From contig CM019214.1 in NCBI GenBank assembly GCA_009741485.1, positions 25,831,695 to 25,895,694 of the forward strand: a stretch of 64,000 nt of DNA, in the 5' to 3' direction. Every line of letters starts with the position of its first letter. Position 1 is the first letter of the stretch. Both the position numbers and the translations under genes were made by a program. This document shows, piece by piece, positions 36,487-49,225 of the stretch. This stretch comes from Malurus cyaneus samueli. Taxonomy: Eukaryota; Chordata; Aves; Passeriformes; Maluridae. Under the pieces are notes generated by a model that worked only from the letters and a program-made list of their open reading frames with translations, searched no databases and was not told the DNA's origin.

Positions 36487-37130
36487 CATAGAAACATAGA
36501 ATCATTAAGGTTGGAAAAGACCTCCAAGTTCAGAGTCCAATCTTTGACCAAATGCCACCATATCCACTAAAACATAGCACTAAGTACTATGCCCAGTTCT
36601 TTCTTTAACACTTCCAGGGATGGTGACTCTGTCATCTCCCTGGGCAGCCCATTCCAATGCTTGACCACTTCTTCTGTGAAGAAATTCTCCCTGAATTCCA
36701 ACCTGAACTTTCCTTGGCACAACTTGAGGCAATATCCTTTAGTCCTGTTGCTGGTTGCTTGGGAGAAGACGCCTCTCCTGAGCCTCGTTTTCTCCAAACT
36801 AAACAACTCCAGCTCCCTCAGCCGCTCCTCACATGGCTTAATCTCCAGACACTCACCTTCTTTGCCCTTCTCTGGACATGCTCCAGCACCTCAATGTGTT
36901 TCTTCTCGTGAGGGCCCCGAAACTGGACACAGGATTTGAGGTGTGGCCCCAGTAATGACAAATACAAGGGGACATATTACTTTTGATTCAGGTCAGGATG
37001 CCGTTGGCCTTCTTTTCCACCTAGGCACACACTGGTTCCTGTCCAGCTGGATGTCAAATAACACCCCCAGGTCTTTTTCCACTGAGCAGCTTTCCAGCTA
37101 CTCCGTCCCAAGACTGTAAAACTGCACGAC
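36487..37130 (-). mobile_element. CR1 LINE 3' fragment with ORF2 C-terminus
   Basis: A well preserved CR1 copy on the minus strand, 3' end at 36487 ('catagaaacatagaatcatt', 'aaggttggaaaagacctcc'). The minus-strand frame 36567-36806 gives the characteristic CR1 ORF2 C-terminus: RENFFTEEVVKHWNGLPREM, then TESPSLEVLKKELG. Further upstream in the element are the 'ctggacacaggatttgaggt' and 'ggatgccgttggccttcttt' regions, then a block ending near 37130. Frameshifts break the upstream ORF2 part. The longer plus-strand open frames here (36589-36939, 36657-36911) are only antisense shadows. Confidence 0.93.
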
Positions 37131-37370
37131 ATTGAATCAGACAACAATGTGATTGTATAAATATCTGTGTGCATATGTATCAGTGTATATGTGCTTATAA
37201 ATATCCATATTTGTACTATGTCTTCCCCTGTATATTTTATTTCTGTAAATTTGTTTTCTCAGGAGTCTCGTTATGTATAGTGCATTTTTTAAACTGCCTC
37301 ACACAAAATGTTTTAACATCAAGAATTTCAGATTCTGTTTATTCCAATTTTTAAGTACTTCTCTAGCTGN
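37131..37370. other. AT-rich spacer ending at an assembly N
   Basis: No feature is seen in the spacer. Base 37370 is N and marks an unresolved position, directly at the edge of an LTR-B fragment. Sequence may be missing here. Confidence 0.6.
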
Positions 37371-37480
37371 GCTGCCAGGGATTGGCTCTGCCAGACACAG
37401 AGGAAGCTTCTGGCAGCTTCTAACAGAACCCACCCCAGCTGCTCCTGTGTTACCAAAACCTGGACACACAAACCAAATAG
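37371..37480 (-). mobile_element. LTR-B fragment, 5' end, cut at an assembly N
   Basis: About 110 bp in the same (minus) orientation as 35195-35670: 'attggctctgccagacacag', 'aggaagcttctggcagcttc', 'taacagaacccacccc', and 'tgttaccaaaacctgg' at the LTR 5' end. It retains the internal segment that the 32030 copy lacks. The LTR stops abruptly at the N at 37370, so the truncation may be an assembly gap rather than a biological breakpoint. Confidence 0.75.
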
Positions 37481-40400
37481 CAGGCAAGAAGAAGAAAATT
37501 GAGAAGAGAAACCAAGACAGAACTATTAAGAAAAAAGATTTGAAAATAAATATTTCTGTTTAGCATGTAAAATTAAGCAATTTGCATCTCTATGGTAACT
37601 AATTGCTACCCTCTATTTGATTGATAACAGGTTTACTGTCAAAGATTTTTTTAGTTTTACTTGTAACTAATTTTCTGAAACATAAGTATTGCATTCAGAC
37701 ATCTAATCACTTATAATGAATTTGTAGAGATATAATTTGAAAACAAGCCTTTAAGAGTTTTTCCCTCATTTTAAATTCAGTTAATATAGCAGATCTGAAA
37801 AACTGTTTTTTCTGCATTTGTACTGTTGATTGCAGTAATAATAAAACTAATTGCCTGTAATCCAGTAAAGTATAATTACACCTAGCTTGATTTAGACAAA
37901 GATGTAGATATTTTGTAATTAGATCACATGAAGCATTATATGAATAATTCATAAGAAAATATGATTAATGAGATCATTTTATAGACTCAGTTTAAACAAA
38001 TATTCCAACAGCGTTACGGGCACACTGTGTAAGATTCACCTTAACTGACTTTACCTGTCTAAAAAATAGTAATCTAAGTCTAAGTTGTTGTCTTAAGAAT
38101 ATTTCCATCACTCATGAAGAGTAGACAACAACACATGAGGTAAGGGAAAATACTGGTCAGGTCTCTTGTTCAGATTAAGATAACGTTAATGAGTATATGA
38201 AAATATCTACACTGTAAAAGTATTCAGTCAATACCTGGCAGCCAGCATTTAATAATATTCCCAAAGCCTTTGGAATAATCAAGAACTGAAAAAGTATTAC
38301 CTGACTCATCTATACAAATCATAAGATTTTTTAGATTCATCAGATCTCTATTTGATAAGTGCTTATAATCACTATTAAAATTAAGTTAAAGAATCATTGA
38401 TTAAACACTAAATTTGAATCTGGTAACTGATACTAGTGATCATAACTTAAAATCAAGAGAAACAGTAGTTTTGAAAAGAGCCTTTGTTTTGAAGAAAAGA
38501 TGCTGAAAATAAAATATGCAGTATCAGATACTTTGCTAGAAAACTTGCAAAACTCAATTATTTAAGCATATTTTAATACGAAGATTTTCCTCTGTTCATG
38601 TTTAAAGAAATAATGGGTTAAATTCTAAGGACGTTAGAAAGATGACAGAAGACGTAAATGTGCTAAGTCTGCGGAAGCATAATCAACATAACGTTAGGTA
38701 CAGATAATATAGGAATAACAGCTTATATAGACAAATGGGTCAGCTGCAGTATTTTACCAGGAAGTTTTGCTTTTAAACATGTAAATCTTTATAATTTCTT
38801 TTCTCCAAGGATGTAAGAATTAAATCCCTTTCCCACCCCCACAACACATTTCTAATTCCTTTGCACTTTTTTGAATCATTTATTTTTATGCTTTGCTTCA
38901 TTTAAAAGAAATTAAATCAATTAATGCAGATGAAAGAAAAACAGGGTGTTATTTTCAAAAATTGATGAAAACATCTGGGAGGATGATTTGCACTTCTTAT
39001 AGGTAGACCATTCAAGATATTCTGCTTTTGTCGTTAGCTATAGAAAATCACAAATTCATTCAATTTAGAATTTTTCTTGTTTATTTTGCATAATTGTTCA
39101 GCTCTGTAGAAAGTCTAAGCAAAAGTAAATATCGGTAATATTCAAATGCAAGGTGAGTGAAGAAAATCCGTTATTACCATTACCAAGCAGACAGGAGAGG
39201 GAAGAAACCTGTAATCTCTTTATGAGCAGCCCTAGAACTGAAATGGATGAGAGCTTTGAGATGGAATTTGGCGTGGAAATAATTCTTATTTAAAAGAAGT
39301 ACCTTGGTTTCAGACAAAATTGGTTTTGACTTTGCCAAGATATAAGCTTTTGAATATTAAATACTGACTACAATGATAAAGTTTTAAGCCTCTATTTCAC
39401 CTTTTCCCTTCCCTCAGTAGGTAAATTTTTCCTTCCATATGAACATTAGGTGTAAAATATTTTTATAGCAGTTAAATACCATATATTGTTGCAGATAGGC
39501 AGTATCTCCTGTTTATTTCTTAGATATTAAATTGCTGAAACTGGTTTTGATATTTCTGGTGATTTGTTGTTTATTAGGTTTGTTGTTTATTATGTTACAG
39601 CACTTACAATTTATACTCTTTTTGCTGTCTTCACTCTCACCAAGGAAAAACTGTCCTTTATCTAAAATGCCTCTTTAGATCCAAAACTTGTCAATTCTAT
39701 ATCACATGTGTCTAATTTTCAGGAGTGTGAACGTTCACAAAATTGAAACTCATATCAGCATTATATGGTCTTAACTGCAAGACCTCTTTTCAAGAGAGAC
39801 TTTTATTTCTCTCACATAATCCTAGATTGGCTTCCAATTATCCTCCTAAATCAATATAGCTATTGCAGCAAACTCTAGCAGCCTTGGTTAACTCTCAGTC
39901 ATTAAGTGTAAAGCACTCCTATTAAGTGATTTCATAACTGATAACACTCTTGCTATACAACACAGAGATAGGTTGGATTCAAATTACAGTTTCAGAGGGC
40001 TAAAAAAAAGTGACCTTTCCTGTTCATTCTTTATTCTATCAGGACTCCTCTGTGTGAATCAGTTAGGAAAGGACAGAATTTAAGTTTCCCTTGCATGAGA
40101 AACTTTAAACTAAAAGTGTGAATGTCTTTCCAACTTGAGGACCCAAGATTACCTCGTATTGACTGGACCTGTCGTTTTCCTCTTAATCGGATTTACCATT
40201 TCTCAAGAACTTTGAGAACTTTTACTTTCATTGATTGCATCATTTGAAGCCTTCTAACTCAGCTTTTTGGGAATGTGATGTTGTAGCTCCTGCAGCCACT
40301 AAGTTTTACACATTTTGCAGAGTATTTGTTCTTTTTCTTATAAATGTGCATTTTTCTTTGAACAAACATATCTTAAATTGATTTTAATTAATTTAGCATA

Positions 40401-42291
40401 ATATGCATAAAGATTCAAATTAAGGCTTTCAAATATATACTAAGTTAGATGGTCTAAATTGCTGGACAGAAGTTATACTCAGAATTTCTGTCAATACAGA
40501 GGATTTTTTTATATTAAATTTAAAATATATCAAATTGACACCTTTTTATTTTGAAAAACATTAAAATTGTAAATAAATGTAGATATCAGGATATTTTTTA
40601 AAAGGATCTAATGCCAATAAAGTCTGAGGCTGAACTTCTAGAGTCTTCTAGACAAGTAGATGATTGTATCATTCACATTATTTCTAAGTTTCTGTTCTGT
40701 GGTGCTCGTTCAAGATGTGTTCAGTTGAATGAACATATTAGACAATTAGTGTAGCTAATAATCTGTTAGAGAGCTTTTCTCTAAAAGACATATGCATAGA
40801 TAGTTAAGAATTAATTGTCATTGGACATGCCTTACATGATTGATTTATGACAGTAAAATAAAGATTTGGTTTGTCCAGTTCAGTCTGTAATACTGAGGCA
40901 GAGAAAAGCAGCTCCACATCTGCTCCTTTCCTTGTCTCTCTCATACAAGGTAAACAGGTCATGCTGCTCTAGGAAGCACAGGTCCTTAACAGTCCACAAG
41001 GAATTCAAGAAGCAACATAGAGAAACTAACAAATATTTATCTACTTTTGCTCTGAAGCATCAAGGTTCACGTAAGTTTTGGCAATAACATTGATAACTTT
41101 TTAACACTAAAATTATTTGACCTAAGAGTCTAGCAAATATTCTCTGAGCAAAGAGAATTGCATCTTCCCTCTGTAATTCTCTGTTAACACGCTTTTTTTT
41201 TTGTTGTTTTTTTTTTTTTGTTTGTTTGTTTTTTTTTGTTATTCTTTTTAACTATAACAACCTGTTAGAACCAGATCTTCAAAAGCATGTAGGTGCTTAA
41301 TTCACTTTGTTGGATAAGAGCGACTCCTAAATGCGCCTGAGGGATCCCATGTTTGCTTCTTTTTCCTTACTCCTATGCTTCATTGCATGCTGTCATTCCA
41401 AAACCCTAACCTTGTGGTGAAATTATAGACATAACTGATACAAAAAATAACAGATTTTTACATGTAAAATTCCCATACTGTCTTCTATTGGGGCATAAAT
41501 AAATGTAGCTTAATGATTTAAAAAAAAATGCTGGGAAAAGACAATACCTTTTATAAGACCCTCATAGTTAAAAGAAACAAATTTACTGTGTAAAAATTAA
41601 TGACCATATTTTGGCTCAGAAAAATAAACTTGTTTAAGTTTTAATGGTGCCAAGAATTCTAATTAGTCATTACCTTCACAATATGTCCTACTTGAATACC
41701 ACATGTTTCATAATCATCAAAGTTCTGAATTTGATGTGCTCACAGACTTCTGAAAGAACTCTGTAACTATTTTTGTAAGTTTTCCTCTTTGCTAAGAGTG
41801 TACTCTGTATAGTGCAGACAGGAAAGCTGTGAAAATAATTGATGGATTTGTGCTGCTAATGCATTAACTGATAGCTGAGTACAGCAAAAAGTGGTTTTGG
41901 ATAGGGATTCATGTAGAAATTTTTAAGTTTTCTTACCAGCATCTTATACTAAGAATTTATTCCTTTGTCTCAGTGCACTACCAACAGGTGTGCTTAAAAT
42001 AGCTCTGTCTAAATCTACCTTTCATTCTACTTGAACACAAATCACATATAGAAGTACCTTCTAGTCACTCATTTTAGGAGAAATAAAGGGTGTTGTCACT
42101 ACATTTATTGACAAGGACAAATTATTTTAATTTATTGCTTCTATCTTGGTATCTCACTCCCCCTGTTCTCAGTAACTTCTATTTTGTAAGAAATGTCATC
42201 CTTCAAGAAAGTTTACCAGCCATCTGTCTGGGATTATTTACTTTCACTTTATGATGATGATTTCATGTTACAATCCAGTATTCTTCCACAG

Positions 42292-42325
42292 AAAAAAAAA
42301 AAAAAAAAAAAAAAGAAGAAGAAGC
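42292..42325 (+). repeat. A23 run followed by (GAA)n
   Basis: Twenty-three A residues then gaagaagaag. No polyadenylation signal is placed upstream, so a retrocopy is not supported. Confidence 0.9.
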
Positions 42326-45300
42326 ATAATCAAAATTTCCTACTTTTTATGCAATTATCCCAGAAAATACCATTTTCTTTCTAAATGACAATATAAATAT
42401 TTCAGACAAAGAGGTGTAGCTGAGTCTAGAGGAATGCACAAATGTCTGTTACATATATAAACATCTGTTTTCAGATATAAGCACCAAAGATGGTATTCAG
42501 GACAAGCAAAAGTTTTAAATCTCTTGTGGACAACAAAGTATAGATGGGTCTTTGTTCTCTTACAAAAGTTGTGAAGTCTGCCTCTTTCTGTGAATAGAGT
42601 TATTTTTGTTTGTTTCTCTGAGGATTTTGCTGTTTTGTGCAATTATATCAACTGGGTTTTCCCATAAAAATCTTCTATAATACAGAAGGAAAAGTGGGCC
42701 AAGATTTTCTGAAAGAAATTTTTAAAAGGAAGCATAGAGAGAAGCAAAGTTATGATGCCTAAAAGAGGGAAAAACCTTAAAGGATGAGAGGGAGCTATCC
42801 TTTGAAGTATAAAGTTGTGCATGATCAAAAGCTCACTGTAGGTAATGGAAAGATTTCTATTGACTCCATTGGCCTTTGAATTCAGTATCGTTTAGAGGAA
42901 AACAACAAACTTTCCTCCTTTTTCGCATCAGCTCCTTAGTTGGGCTGGTTTCAGTCCTACTAAACAAACAATATAGATAATCAAGAATGGAGTTAGAAAT
43001 CATTGGCTTTATCTGAAAAAAAAATGGACAAAAGTAATTTATCATAAAATTGTAAAGCACATTTTTTAAAGGAATTAAAATAATTTAAATATTCTGTGAA
43101 TTATTTTAGATCTCCAGATATTAATAATTTACTATAATTTTTCTGGGAGAAAAATAGAACAATTTTTGCCCAACTTTCTATAAGACTTTGCACAGATTTT
43201 TATAACAGAGCTTTTCAAAAATATAAATTTTTTTCATTTTAAGATGTATTGACCCTTTCTTCCATCTGAATCTTTTCTAGTAAGAAAGAAAGTATACTCA
43301 TTGATTTTAATGTCCTAATGAAAGTAAATGTTGTAGTTTCATTTTCATGGCAGAGTCTGAATTCTAGATAGCTCCCCCCCCCATTTATTTCTCAGATTGC
43401 TATTTCAATTCATTTAGAGAAACATTCTGGTTGATGCCTTTTAAGGACCACTTACAGCCATAATACCATTGTCCTCTTTACAAATCTTTAGTGCCTCATT
43501 ACCTTCCAAAGTTTTGAAGAAATTTTTCACTCAAAGACTTTTTTTTTTTTTAAAAAACTTGTTCCGGAACCCATGGTTGCAGTTACATTGGTTGGACACT
43601 TACATTGTCCTTCCCCTCAGCATTAAGATTCCAAAAGTATTTGAACAAGGTCTAAGATTTGATCAGTTTTTAAAATTCATAATTATTTCCAATATCAATA
43701 CCTAGGCAAGAATGATCTTGAGATAATCTTTTTTGTAATCTTCCATTTTAAATATTAGCATCAGATATTCCCCTAGAATGTCTTTTTTACATGTAAAAGA
43801 ATACTTGTACATCTACATATCTACTGAATATGACCATGAATATGACTTTTTCCTGAGTTTTCTTTTCATGGAAATCATGGCATTGCATAGTGAACAGTTT
43901 CAGTCTACAAAATGCAGTAAGCTTTGTCTTTGCTCTTTTAAAAAAAGATTTTAGAGATGTGAAGAAAACATCTGAGATGAAACAAATTAGTCAACCTGCA
44001 AGTTATAAAAAATGAATAATCACCATATTGGGGTTCATCTCAGCAAAAATTAATTTGTTGTTTAGGCTTAGCAACACTTAGTCCAAGAATATGTAATTCT
44101 GATAAACTATTCTTTTACTCTAGCCATTCCTGAATGATGGAAGGGGACTAACACTTCCTACAGAGGATTTTGCAGCTTTTCATATGAGTCTGGATTTCTT
44201 CTGTATTTTATTTGTACTGCGTAACTTAAATTTCTATTCCACCTCTTTAAAAAAAAAAATCTCATATTCTGAAGCCATTACAGAGTTTGACAAAGAATTA
44301 ATGAATTATTCAGTCTGTAAACTTTGCAAAGCTTTAAGTTTGAAATGTTTGGGTTTTCATTTTATTTTTTTTTTCGTAACTAAATGTAAGATAACAAACT
44401 ATCTCCTCCTTTAGCCCCTTTTATCTTGCATCCTATGGAATAAGACTCCCTTATCAAGTCGCTTTTAGCTGATGAGCTGATTTTTCTGCCTTCAGTACTT
44501 CATTAGCTCATTGACTATTTAAATAAGACAAGACACCCGGTTGAGGTTTGTCTGTGTCTTTGTTTCTCAAGATATTTTGTATAAAAATGTGTGTAGTCAG
44601 AGAGGAAAGAACAAAAACTGTTTGGATGGAGTTACAATCCTAGTCCTGAATAGATACCACGGTAGGCATTAGGTAATTCAAAGGAAAGAAAAATGTTTTA
44701 AGTGTCTCAATCATGAGGAAAAAAGCTTCATTCAAAGGCTGTACTCATTCTAAAGCAGGGAATACAAGGGAAATAAAAATAAAAATGTGTAGCAAGAATT
44801 GCTTGGGGTTTTTGAAGCATGAAGCATCAAACATGGCAGCTGTCAGTCCATGTCAGGTCTAGGCAATTGAGCTGCAGTTAGCTGCCTGACAGGAGTCAGT
44901 CAGGAGACAGAGAACCAGCTTGTTAGCCTGACTGGTGTTTTATTCTTTCTATATAAAATCCATCACTTGTTGACTTGGTATTTCTTTTTCTGTGTGCCAC
45001 TTGGTTACAGTTGCTCTTCTAAGCGTTTTGCTCCTATTCCTGTCTTCGATGTTCTGATTTTGGATTTTGGAGTTTGGTTTATTTGTTTGTTTCACCTCAT
45101 ACTTGTCAACATTATCAATACTTTCTGACTCCCGTCTTTACCTTTTTGTCCCTACCCTAGTCTTCCTTGCCTCTTTTCTTCATTTCTGCCTTCTTATTCC
45201 TTGTTTCAGGAATGGAGATTGTTAGTCCAAAAATGTTGTCTTCATTTCAGTAAACCCTTCTTGAATTCAGTAAGCTTTTTTTTCAAGAATCTTACAAAAA

Positions 45301-45397
45301 TATACTTGTTAAGCTTAATTGATAATAAGCCAATACTGTTGAACTGAACAAGTAAGTTGTTAACTCTTTGCTACACTTGCTATGCTTCTTGTATTGC

Positions 45398-45535
45398 TGG
45401 GGTTTTTTTTGTTTGTTTATTTTGGTTTGGGTTTGTTTGGGGTTTTGTTTTTGTTTTGGAGTATTTGCTTCTTTGTTTTCTTATGTTGTTGTTGGGTTTT
45501 TTGGTGGGTTTTTTTTTTTTTTTTTCCACTTTAAG
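45398..45535 (+). repeat. T/G-rich tract with repeated G blocks
   Basis: T runs separated by GG, GGG and GGGG blocks over almost 140 bp, ending in T19 or so. The plus strand has enough closely spaced G pairs for weak, two-layer G-quadruplexes. The long hydrophobic F/L/V-rich open frames here are products of the T/G composition, not a membrane protein. Confidence 0.85.
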
Positions 45536-47321
45536 ATTTCATTTATTTTCATGTTGGAGTTTTTCGAGTCTTTTCTTTTGATACTCGGAATTATTAATGA
45601 TCCCAGATTGGCAGTTCTCCTGGTGCCTGTAACATTATTTTTTCTTGTTCTTTGACAGATTTTCTCGCAGTTCTTTTTCATCAAAATCAGGCAAAACTAT
45701 ATACCTTTGCCACAGCAGAGATAGGCCGTGACTCCTTGGTAACTTGGCCAAGTGTTGTGGAAAGAGAAGTGTGCAGTGGGTTTATGTAGACAGAGAGGTT
45801 TATGGTTCTCTTGTGTCCTAAGGTCAACAGATGAATGGCCAAAGTAGAGATAAATTATCTCAATACATCTTAAACATCTTGAGTTTGCAGGAAGCAGTTT
45901 GCTTATAATGACAGTCCTTGGTGTTCAAAATTTGCTTAAAACAATTTTCCTTCATATATGTTTCCTGATAAAGAGTTGTACATTATATTATATAATTTGT
46001 ACACAACATTATATTGCTGTTCTTCGTTATGCAATAATTGCTTAGGTTTATTAGACTATATAAGGTTTTTCTAACCTTAAGGTAGAATAGGCTGAGTAAA
46101 AGTCACTTTGCTATTAGACCGATGTAAGTCCACATAAATTCCATGACCTTGCACTTTCATGTCAGAATAAGAGGCTACAGCCTTTTGAAAATAATGGCAA
46201 AAGAGTTCTTGAACTGGATTAAGAACAAAAGATTTAGCACGTTGGTCATTTCCTTCTCTTACATTTCTATTCATTTATTGACAATAGAATCTAACAACTA
46301 TTTGTCTTTGACCTTCTAGTGTTCTATAATTTTTATAGCAGTAGGAAAAACAATAAAAATACAAGACAAAGTGAATGAGTTTGAAGAATTCAAAACAAAA
46401 TAATACTACCTAACTTTATTCAAATGTTACTCTTACTGTACACAAGAAGGAAGAAGTGCATGGGGAGTTAGAAATTACTTAGTGGTAAGCAAAAATATGT
46501 TCATACAAATTTAAATATTGTATCTACAGTAGTGAGTGTGCTTACAACACATAAATTTAGACAAATTATTTAATTCTAGTTTAATTGACTTAATATGTAA
46601 CTTATAGTATCTGGACTATAGACATAAACAAACTCTAAAGCATATGGACATGACACACACATCTCAAAGATGTAAAATTTTGCCTTGTGCAGTAGAACAT
46701 GGACTTGTTTAATTCAGACAGGATGTGATAACATAATAATCAATCACACCCAGGCAAAGACCAAGTACCTTCTTAACATTTAGCCTTCTGTGCATACACA
46801 TAAAGGTCACTGTATAATAGATATTTTCCCTTGTAATTCTGAATTCCAGTCAGATATTAAAAACATTATTACGATTAAATATTTAATAGCACCTCTAGAA
46901 TGATCATAGTAGGTCAAGATAGAGCTAACAGAACAAATGGAACTAAACAAGATTTGGAAGCAAGCATCTTGTTGTGGCCCATTTAAAATCTGAAATGGTG
47001 GTCTCAAATGAAATACTGATCTTTTTAAATTATTACAGATTTCCTTTTAAGATTAAGCATTTCACAGTTTAGGGAAAATATATGTTTTTAAGTGAGTTAA
47101 TTTGTGGAGTGGAATGGTGAAATGAATGCTAATCATTCTAGCATAAAAACAGCTATCATTAGAATAAATGCAGGGCTGTTCCAGAGATTTAATACATAAT
47201 AAATACAATATTTCTCATGTTTTCAATATATGTCTTATTTATCTCACATCTATTATGTGACTACAGGATATCCATGTTAAAAACAATTTTAGTAAGGTGC
47301 AAAGAAATCTATTTTGATTTA

Positions 47322-47795
47322 TGTGATGAGGAGCAGTTGAGCACTTTGGGCTCCTCTGGTTAAGGGAGGAGCAGACTGAGGGGGGACCTCAGTGTATCTG
47401 CAGCTTCCAGAGGAAGGGAAGTGGAGAAGTAGGTACTGAGCTCTTCTTCCTGGGATCTGGGGAGGTGATGCATGGGAAAGACTCAAAACTGCATCAGGGG
47501 AGGTTAAGATTTAATTTTTTTTTTATTTTTTTTTTAAGAGAGGATGGTCATTCACTGGAACAGGCTTCCTAGAGAGCTTGTTAATGTCCCAAGTCTGACA
47601 GCATTTGAGAGGCATTTGGACAATGCCTTTAACATGTTTAATCCTTTGGTCAGCCCTGAGTTGGTCAGGCAGCTGGGCTGGACGAATGTTGTAGTTCTCT
47701 TTCAGCTGGAAATTTTCTATTCTTCTATTCTATTCTATTCTATTCTATTCTATTCTATTCTATTCTATTCTATTCTATTCTATTCTATTCTATAT
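47322..47795 (+). mobile_element. CR1 LINE 3' fragment with an expanded pentamer tail
   Basis: A sense-strand CR1 3' part: 'gatgaggagcagttgagcac' (47326), 'actgaggggggacctcagtg' (47374), 'aactgcatcaggggaggtta' (47489), then the ORF2 C-terminus in an open frame at 47544-47700 (HWNRLPRELVNVPSLTAFE), a short 3' UTR ('ggtcaggcagctgggctgga') and a tail of TATTC units. The C-terminal sequence differs from the copy at 36487, and the tail is a pentamer rather than an octamer, so it is another CR1 subfamily. An AT-rich low-complexity stretch (47512-47537) lies within. Confidence 0.9.
47714..47793 (+). repeat. (TATTC)n microsatellite at the CR1 tail
   Basis: About fifteen near-perfect TATTC pentamers. 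They directly continue the 3' end of the CR1 copy, whose normal terminus carries a few such units, so the array probably grew from the tail by slippage. Confidence 0.95.
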
Positions 47796-49182
47796 TTGTG
47801 TCCAAAACCAGAATCTATTTTATCTGTCTATTTTTTTTTTAATTTTTCCATGTATTTGTGTTTCATTTCCCAATCGAAAAAATTAGTTATTTTTTAAAAA
47901 TTTGTAAGATATTCCTAATATTTGTACTGAATTGTTCATTTCTCTGACATTGAATTAATATTACGAATGCCTGGATAAGAAAGTAGCATTTTCAAAATTG
48001 AGAGAAAATGATATTCATTGTTCAGTCAGAGTTCTTGACATACTTCAGTGTTACCTTTGTAGAGTTTTAAAATATTATAATCCATTTGATCTAAATGGAG
48101 AATTCTATCAGTAAATTATTTGCTAGGCTATTTCTAGTATTCATTTATTCAGCTTTCTTTTATTTGAGTCTTTATTTGACAGAGCAGTTCTATCTTATGA
48201 AACCGTCATACCTAAAACATTCCTACCCTTCACTTTCTGATAGAATCTTGCATGGAATTTGCCCAGATAAATCTTTTTGAGAAAAAAGGAAACTTCAAGT
48301 GTGTTTCTTCCTTATTATTTTTTTCATTCCCATCAGTTTCTCTACTTTTATTCCAGTGCATTTTTGTTCCCTTAGTAAAATATTTGATAGGAACAAAAAC
48401 AGTGTCAGGATTGTGGCATAATTGAAGAAATGTGCCTGTTTAACCAAATAAAATTGCTTCAGTAATAAATCTTCCAGGGAGATTGACACTCTAAGGGCTT
48501 CAGAAGAGAATTCTCTAGAAATAGATAGATATTCAACTACAGTTACGTGTAAGAAACAGAAGGAAAGCAGTTTTTATGCTCATCTTTAAAAAATACCACC
48601 TTCAAATACTCTAACATTTAACACTACACTTCATTTTGGTCCTCTCAAAAATAATGCTTAACACCTTTGGTTTATTTTATCCTAGCAAAAGATATTTTAC
48701 AGAAGATTTTATTTCCCTCTGTAAAGTAGCAATCTCATGTAATCAGTTTTTATAGTCCTATTTTTTAGCTAACATAACCTGGGGGAAGATTAATTCCTTT
48801 TATTGTATTGTGTTAACACCATTTAGTCTCAGAAATGATGTGTTTATATGTATTTAGTAGGATAGCATTTCTGCAATACATCAATGGCAGACACACACGC
48901 TGCTGAGAATGTAAACTCTGCAAATACAGCACCAGCAATGCAAGTGACAGACTACACACACTACAAAAGCCCCTCTAGTTTGCAATGCCACAATTAATTT
49001 CCTTTCCCATTTTAATTCACCTTCCACAGTAGCTACTCTTTCTATCCTTTTTACTGCTTTCAGTATTTTGTCCCAAAATTTAACTTACATGCTAGTTTTA
49101 GACATTGTGCTAAAAAAGACAGAGCTTTTCTAAAAAAATGATACAGAATTGTAAATGATGTTACTTTAAATGTTGTCCCACA

Positions 49183-49225
49183 AAGTGACTCATATAACTT
49201 TTATTAAGTGACTCATATAACTTTT
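49183..49225 (+). repeat. 23-bp tandem duplication
   Basis: The unit aagtgactcatataactttt plus att is followed immediately by a second copy of its first 20 bases (49206-49225). The copies are identical, so the duplication is likely recent. Confidence 0.9.

Larger units (their letters stand above)
37481..47321. other. Intergenic, unique AT-rich sequence (9.8 kb)
   Basis: The longest stretch without a recognised mobile element. I find no exon, RNA gene or retrotransposon. Low-complexity content: T/G tracts at 41191-41240 and 45398-45535, A23 followed by GAA units at 42292-42325, a C9 run near 43374-43382. The unbroken unique sequence could shelter conserved noncoding elements, but nothing here can be proven by eye. 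Confidence 0.5.

Noticed and set aside
36589..36939. 116-codon plus-strand open frame
   Set aside because: Antisense to a clear CR1 ORF2 C-terminus on the minus strand.
45357..45655. Overlapping hydrophobic frames that look like membrane proteins
   Set aside because: Phenylalanine, leucine, valine and glycine come from the T/G-rich tract; there is no real transmembrane family.
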